64,000 nucleotides of DNA from contig JAIXMG010000003.1 of NCBI GenBank assembly GCA_025201345.1, positions 1,426,001-1,490,000 on the forward strand. Direction: 5' to 3'. Under the pieces are notes generated by a model. The model made no database searches. It saw nothing but the letters and a program-made list of their open reading frames with translations, and had not been told where the DNA came from. The DNA comes from Thamnidium elegans (Eukaryota; Mucoromycota; Mucoromycetes; Mucorales; Mucoraceae). Of this stretch, positions 59,240 through 64,000 are shown piece by piece. Numbering within the stretch: the first letter of the stretch is position 1; every line of letters begins with the position of its first letter. The position numbers and the translations under genes were made by a program.

Positions 59240-60946
59240 TTAAGCGGCACTAGGATCGTTAAGATCACAAGCGTTAGGGTGAGTAGCACAATACTTGGGT
59301 TGAACAGGTTCGGCATTGATACCACGAGCTTGCATACGGTAGACCCAATCGTAGAAACGTTCAGAGACAGCCTTGACAGTACGTCTGTTACCCTTCTTGT
59401 CATAACTACCAGACCAGTAGGTTTCGGCAGCAGCAGCAGAACGAGGCCAGAGACGAGGATCAATAACGGTAGGACCAGTTTGTTCAGACCACATGGCAAG
59501 TTCACCACCCAAGATCTTACCCTTGTGGGACTTGTCAATACCGTGAGTGTAATCGTAACTGTAGATACGTTGCCAGGTCTTGAAAGGAGCACACCAAGAA
59601 CCACCACCACCACCATAGTTGAAGACATCAGTAGCACTTTCAGTTTGGTTAGGAGAATCGTAACGGTTATCGTTACCAACCCATCCGCCGTGACCACAAT
59701 CGAGGTAGAAGTAATCAAAGTTGGAGACAATAACATCATGACCCATCTTGGTGTAAGTGGAAGGAGGATCAATCCAAGATTGAATAACGGTGTTCTTGGG
59801 GTAACGACCACCATCTCTGACAGGATCTTCCCAGATGATAGGGGTCTTCTTTAAGGTCTTGGTAACATATTTTAACAAATCAGTGGTCCATTCGAACCAG
59901 ACTTCCTTGGTTGTCATGTTGTGTTGCTTGGTGTACTTTTGAATACCGGCATCTAATTCCCAACAAGCAGTGTTGATTTCATCACCACCGGTATGGTACA
60001 AGCTATCGGGGAAGGTTTCAGTAGCTTCCTTGACAATATCTCTGACGAGCTTGTTGGCCTTCTTGTGAAGAGGGTTAAGTTGACCGGCAGGAGGTTCAGC
60101 AGCAAAAGGAGCCCAGAATTTATCAGCACAGATCATGTAATCAGGGTGAGATTCACCAATGGTGGCAGTATGAGCGGGCATATCAATTTCCAATATGATA
60201 CGAACACCACGAGATTGACCGTACTTGATAATAGTTTTGATATCCTTGGAGCTATAGGTTTCTTCCTCAGAGTAAGCACCCTTTTCAGAAAGTTCAGGGT
60301 GAGACTTGAAGTAGAAAGGCCAGGCTTGAGAATCAGTTGCGTGCCAATGCAAGACGTTCATCTTGTTGAAAGCTTGAGCATCAATGGTACGAAGGATATC
60401 CTTGACAGGGTAGAAGTTACGAGAAGTATCGAGAAGGATACCACGATGTTCGAAAGTAGGAGCATCAGTAATCTTGGCAGAGTGAGCAACGAGCTTTCCA
60501 CCCTTCTTCTTACCGTCCTTGGCTTGAACTAGTTGAGAGAAGGTTTCGAGACCACGAAGGGCACCAACCCAAGTTTTGGCAGAAAGAGTAGCCTTACCAC
60601 CCTTAGCAGGGACTTCTAAAACGTAAGACTCATCAACGCCTTTATCAAGCTTAGCGTTGTTGTTCTTGACATCAATATGGAGACTGCTGAGATAGCCACC
60701 TTTCTTCAAGGTTTGCTTAGGAGTGACTTGAACTTGAACCCAGTTTTCTTTATGGATAAGCTTGTTGTAACGCTTAGCAGCGTCTTTCACATGAACGTTC
60801 TTGGCACCGGTGATCTTGAAATCATTGGAAAGTTGGTTAGTGGAACCAGTCCAGGAAACGGATTGAGGGATAGGGAAAAGGAGGGTCTTTGCGTCAACAG
60901 AGGCAAAGAGAATTGCAGCAGCAGCAGCAGCAATAGAAAACTTCAT
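59240..60946 (-). CDS. Secreted beta-N-acetylhexosaminidase (GH20), intronless
   Basis: Exo-acting enzyme removing terminal GlcNAc from chitin oligomers, probably in wall turnover. A single exon of 568 residues with a signal peptide (about 1-19). The N-terminal GH20b-like domain is followed by the barrel: [50 protein letters not shown], and the catalytic pair Asp322-Glu323 in HTGGDE. WCAPFKTWQRIYSYD, GGELAMWSEQ and PRSAAAAETYWSG follow, the last two contributing substrate-binding Trp residues. A Lys-rich linker (KDGKKKGGK) is present. Codon bias and a TATA box indicate strong expression. It is divergent from a second GH20 gene. Frames on the plus strand here are artefacts of this gene. Confidence 0.95.
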   Translation of the reverse strand: MKFSIAAAAAAILFASVDAKTLLFPIPQSVSWTGSTNQLSNDFKITGAKNVHVKDAAKRYNKLIHKENWVQVQVTPKQTLKKGGYLSSLHIDVKNNNAKLDKGVDESYVLEVPAKGGKATLSAKTWVGALRGLETFSQLVQAKDGKKKGGKLVAHSAKITDAPTFEHRGILLDTSRNFYPVKDILRTIDAQAFNKMNVLHWHATDSQAWPFYFKSHPELSEKGAYSEEETYSSKDIKTIIKYGQSRGVRIILEIDMPAHTATIGESHPDYMICADKFWAPFAAEPPAGQLNPLHKKANKLVRDIVKEATETFPDSLYHTGGDEINTACWELDAGIQKYTKQHNMTTKEVWFEWTTDLLKYVTKTLKKTPIIWEDPVRDGGRYPKNTVIQSWIDPPSTYTKMGHDVIVSNFDYFYLDCGHGGWVGNDNRYDSPNQTESATDVFNYGGGGGSWCAPFKTWQRIYSYDYTHGIDKSHKGKILGGELAMWSEQTGPTVIDPRLWPRSAAAAETYWSGSYDKKGNRRTVKAVSERFYDWVYRMQARGINAEPVQPKYCATHPNACDLNDPSAA

Positions 60947-61368
60947 TTAAAGGAAAGAGGAGGGGATCTTTTTTATTTTTCAAAAAGGGAAGGTGAAGGA
61001 TGTTGATGATAAAATAGAAATTATTATTCCCCTATTTATATGGTTTTTCATATAAGTAGAGAGGGAAAATAAATATATAAATGGTGATTTCTTTTTTTAA
61101 TAGAAAGTTCTTTTTTGGATTATGAAAGCCTTTTTTTTTTTGTATTACATTCAAATATATACCCTGAAACGTACAAAAAGAGGGATCTACCATTTTGGAG
61201 GGGGAGGAAAAAAGGCGGTACTTTAATGGGAAAATATTTCGATTTTGGCTATGGAAATATGCTGTTCATTGACTTAATTGATATACATTTGTATTACATC
61301 TGGTTTTTTTTTTCCTTTTTCTCTTTTACCTTTTTTTTTTTATACAAGGTCTTTCATATATAAAAATA
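60947..61368. promoter_or_regulatory. Divergent promoter between two GH20 genes
   Basis: 420 bp between the starts of the two GH20 paralogues. On the minus strand a TATAAATAG box (61032-61040) lies about 90 bp upstream of the intronless gene. On the plus strand a TATATAAAAA stretch lies only about 15 bp before the other ATG, too close to be its TATA box. Shared regulatory sites are possible but were not identified. Confidence 0.5.
61032..61040 (-). promoter_or_regulatory. TATA box of intronless GH20 gene
   Basis: Reads TATAAATAG on the minus strand, about 90 bp before the start codon, the same box sequence as at the methionine synthase gene. Confidence 0.55.
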
Positions 61369-61500
61369 ATGAGATTATTTGCTTTATCTACAGCAATTAC
61401 ACTTAGTTTTCCTTGTATCACTTGGGCAACATTATTATGGCCAGCACCTCAATCTTTTCAAAAGGGTCAAGTTGAATTAAACCTTGATGTTTGTACTCTT

Positions 61501-61533
<33 letters not shown>

Positions 61534-63991
61534 ATTCGTTCTCCCAAAACTTATATAAAAATTTAAATTGTTAGACTACGTTCCACATCTCTGCTCCCAA
61601 AGTAAAATACCTTCAGGAAGCAATTGATCGTTACACTGAACTTATTACTCATGAACGTTGGACACCGGTAATACCAAAGAGAAAAAAAAATATTCCGTAT
61701 TTAGTAATGTTTTGCTTTTTGCTGATCCTTTTTTTTATTGCCTATTAGATACAAGTTAATATTACACAAAGTAGCCAGACGGTTGCAGGTCGTACATTAG
61801 GCTCTCTAGATATTATTATCAAGGATAAACACCAAGCATTAGAATTTGATGTAGATGAATCATATACTTTAGAAATTCCGTTAAATAGTAGAAAGGCTAC
61901 TTTACGGTCTGACACTGTTTGGGGATCCATTCGTGGATTAGAAACATTCTCGCAATTAGTCCAGTCTCGTCCAGAACGAAACGATAAGGGTGAACTCGTA
62001 TACTATGAAGACGATCAAGAAGAAGAAGACGCAGATAACTACGGCTTTGAAGATCTCTTTATACCTAACGCTCCTATTAAAATTGAAGACTATCCGAAAT
62101 ATGCTCACCGAGGTCTAATGCTGGGTAAGTTATTCTAATATAAACGTGTTGGTATAAATGGACGCTAAGAAAATCAACTAGATACTTCAAGAAATTTTTA
62201 TCCAGTTAGTGACATTCTCCGAACAATTGACGCCATGGCTTATAATAAAATGAACGTAAAGAGGATACACAATATGATTGTTTTATTTTGTGCTCAATTT
62301 TCTTATTTTAGGTCTTTCATTGGCATATCACTGATTCTCATAGTTTCCCATTGAAGCTGGAAAGTCTACCTGAATTAGCTTATGAAGGCGCATACAAGTT
62401 ACACCAGAAACGTTTAGTATACACTAAAAAAGACGTGAAACAGATTATTGATTATGCTTATCAGCGTGGCGTACGAGTTATTCCAGAGATTGATATGGTA
62501 AGCTTTTTTTTTTAACTCTTTCACTACTCTAATGTATTACTAACTTGGTTTTTTCTTTTTTTGAAAAAAAAAAAGCCTGCGCATACGGGATCTTGGGCTC
62601 CAGCTTTTAAAGATATCACGTAAGATATACTCCTTATATATATGCATTTGATATTATCATCCCCTTACTTTTATATGTTTAGAACTTGCACTGGTATCCA
62701 CTATTTAGATGAATCTAATGATTGGAGTAAAAGATTTGCAGCAGAGCCAGGTACAGGACAATTAAATCCTGTACTCAATAAAACATATGAGATAGTGGAT
62801 AAAGTAATAACTGAAGTAGCCTCATTATTTAAAGATGATTGGTATCATGGTGGCGGTGATGAACCTATTTATAATTGTTGGAACCAAGATAAAGATGTTC
62901 AGGATTATATGAAGAAGCATAATGCTACAGGAGTAGATCTACTAGAATTATTTTTAAAAAAGGAACTAGAATCTATTCATAAATCCAAAAAAACAGCTAT
63001 TCTTTGGGAAGGTAATTCTTTTTTTTTTTTGGTTAAAAAATGAAATAATACCGTCAAATAAGATGTTAATTATGTAACTTTATTGCAAAAAAAGATCCAG
63101 TTACCAATGATCACTTGCCTATTTCTAAGGATGTGATAATGCAAGTTTGGATTAATCCGGTTCAGTTGGCAGTAAAGAAGGGATACAAAGTTATTGCGTC
63201 TAATTATAACTTTTGGTACCTGGATTGTGGCCACGGTGGATGGAAGTAAGCAATTTTATTTTTATTTTTGGTACAAGCATGTTTTAAATTGTTAATCATT
63301 ATCTATTTTTTTAAAATAGTGGCAATGATACTAGCTATGATGAACAAATAGCTCCAAAGGTACCTAAAGCAGTAGCGGAGGCTTTAGAAAAGAGTGGTGA
63401 AGAAGATAACTACAGACCACAAAACTGGGGTGGATCTGGTGGCGATTGGTGCAGGTAATGCTTTTTTTTTTGCTGTCAGAAAAAAAAAAAAAAAAAAAAA
63501 CTAATATTATAATCAGTCCATTTAAATCATGGCAGCGCGTATATAGTTACGATATGGCTTTTAACCTGACGGAAAGTGAAGCAGAGAATATTTTAGGTGG
63601 TGAGGTTGCGCTATGGTCAGAACAAACAGATACAACTACGTTAGATGCGCGTCTTTGGTAAGCGATATTTTTATTTTACAAGCGTACATAAAAATACTTA
63701 AAAAGAAAACAGGCCCAGGACCTCCGCGGCAGCAGAAATCATGTGGTCTGGACGGTATGACGAAGATAATCATAAACGCGACATAGGAGATGCTATGCCT
63801 AGAATATTTGATTGGCGTTATAGATTATTACAGCGAGGAATTAACACCGAAGCCTTACAGCCATTATGGTGGTGAGTTTCTTTTAGTTAAAGTTTACGCA
63901 CGTTAAATAATAATCCTTTTTTTTTTTTAATAATAGTGGCCAAAACCCTCATATGTGTGATGCAAATCATTATCCTGTCGTACTGAAATAA
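61369..63991 (+). CDS. Secreted beta-N-acetylhexosaminidase (GH20), 12 exons
   Basis: Second GH20 enzyme. Exons 61369-61488, 61575-61667, 61749-62124, 62182-62255, 62312-62497, 62576-62619, 62683-63011, 63095-63245, 63320-63454, 63517-63657, 63713-63871 and 63937-63991 give about 620 residues. A signal peptide (about 1-20) precedes [12 protein letters not shown]. Barrel motifs match the neighbour: [52 protein letters not shown], and the catalytic Asp357-Glu358 in YHGGGDE (Gly in place of Thr). Then [33 protein letters not shown] and [18 protein letters not shown]. An acidic insertion ([12 protein letters not shown]) lies in the N-terminal domain. The first intron starts with a weaker donor, GTTTGT. 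The many introns and plain codon use contrast sharply with the intronless paralogue. Confidence 0.9.
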
Positions 63992-64000
63992 AGTTATAAA

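Noticed and set aside
59213..60532. Open frames of 213 and 179 codons on the plus strand within the intronless GH20 gene
   Set aside because: They are complementary to a well-supported GH20 enzyme with signal peptide and catalytic motif; composition is typical of antisense shadows.

Overview
The window is nuclear DNA of a filamentous fungus, most likely an early-diverging Mucoromycota (Mucorales-like) species. The grounds are AT-rich DNA full of A/T homopolymers, many short GT-AG introns with T-rich acceptors, a sterol pathway containing both a SCAP-type sensor and a CYP61 desaturase, chitin-degrading GH20 enzymes, and an expansion of HSPA12-type Hsp70-like genes. The species assignment is inference. 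No transposase, reverse transcriptase, CRISPR array or rRNA was recognised.

Layout. 1-3.1 kb: gene-poor DNA with one tRNA-Ser(GCU). 3.2-6.3 kb: a CTD-kinase gamma subunit (Ctk3-like) and an alpha-arrestin. 6.5-13.8 kb: an inositol-polyphosphate 5-phosphatase (minus) divergent from a SCAP homologue (plus). 15.5-20.3 kb: a secreted Kre9/Knh1-like protein, a DUF2470 membrane protein and an F-BAR/DEP/RhoGAP protein. 23.1-25.4 kb: intronless cobalamin-independent methionine synthase. 25.4-30.9 kb: a gene desert. 30.9-35.6 kb: CYP61/ERG5, a small IF1-like protein, a CHCHD2/Mix17-like twin-CX9C protein and V-ATPase subunit C. 36.8-39.4 kb: a kinase with CH, STE-type kinase and C1 domains. 58.1-59.1 kb: an intact DTW-domain tRNA-modifying enzyme. 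59.2-64.0 kb: two divergent GH20 beta-hexosaminidases, one intronless and one with 12 exons.

The most unusual part is 38.47-58.55 kb, a tandem triplication of a unit of about 6.7 kb. Each unit holds the 3' half of the CH-kinase gene, a complete nine-exon Hsp70-like gene on the minus strand, and the 3' part of the DTW gene. Only the left end keeps the whole kinase gene and only the right end keeps the whole DTW gene, and both internal junctions are the same breakpoint. The Hsp70-like gene models predict proteins of about 1245, 1252 and 1248 residues, each with two actin/Hsp70-fold ATPase domains in series. The first domain has recognisable nucleotide-binding motifs and the second is degenerate. 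The flanking gene fragments are almost identical between units, yet the Hsp70-like genes are clearly diverged and mosaic: different pairs of copies agree in different exons, the phosphate-2 loop differs in every copy, and a 24-bp coding repeat near the C terminus varies in number. This resembles a small family diversifying by recombination.

Functional themes. Sterol homeostasis is represented by SCAP and CYP61, membrane and Rho signalling by the 5-phosphatase, F-BAR/RhoGAP and arrestin, mitochondrial proteins by the IF1-like and CHCHD genes, and wall turnover by the Kre9-like and GH20 proteins. Exon boundaries were placed by eye from GT-AG sites, reading frame and family resemblance; individual boundaries may be off by a base or by a small exon.
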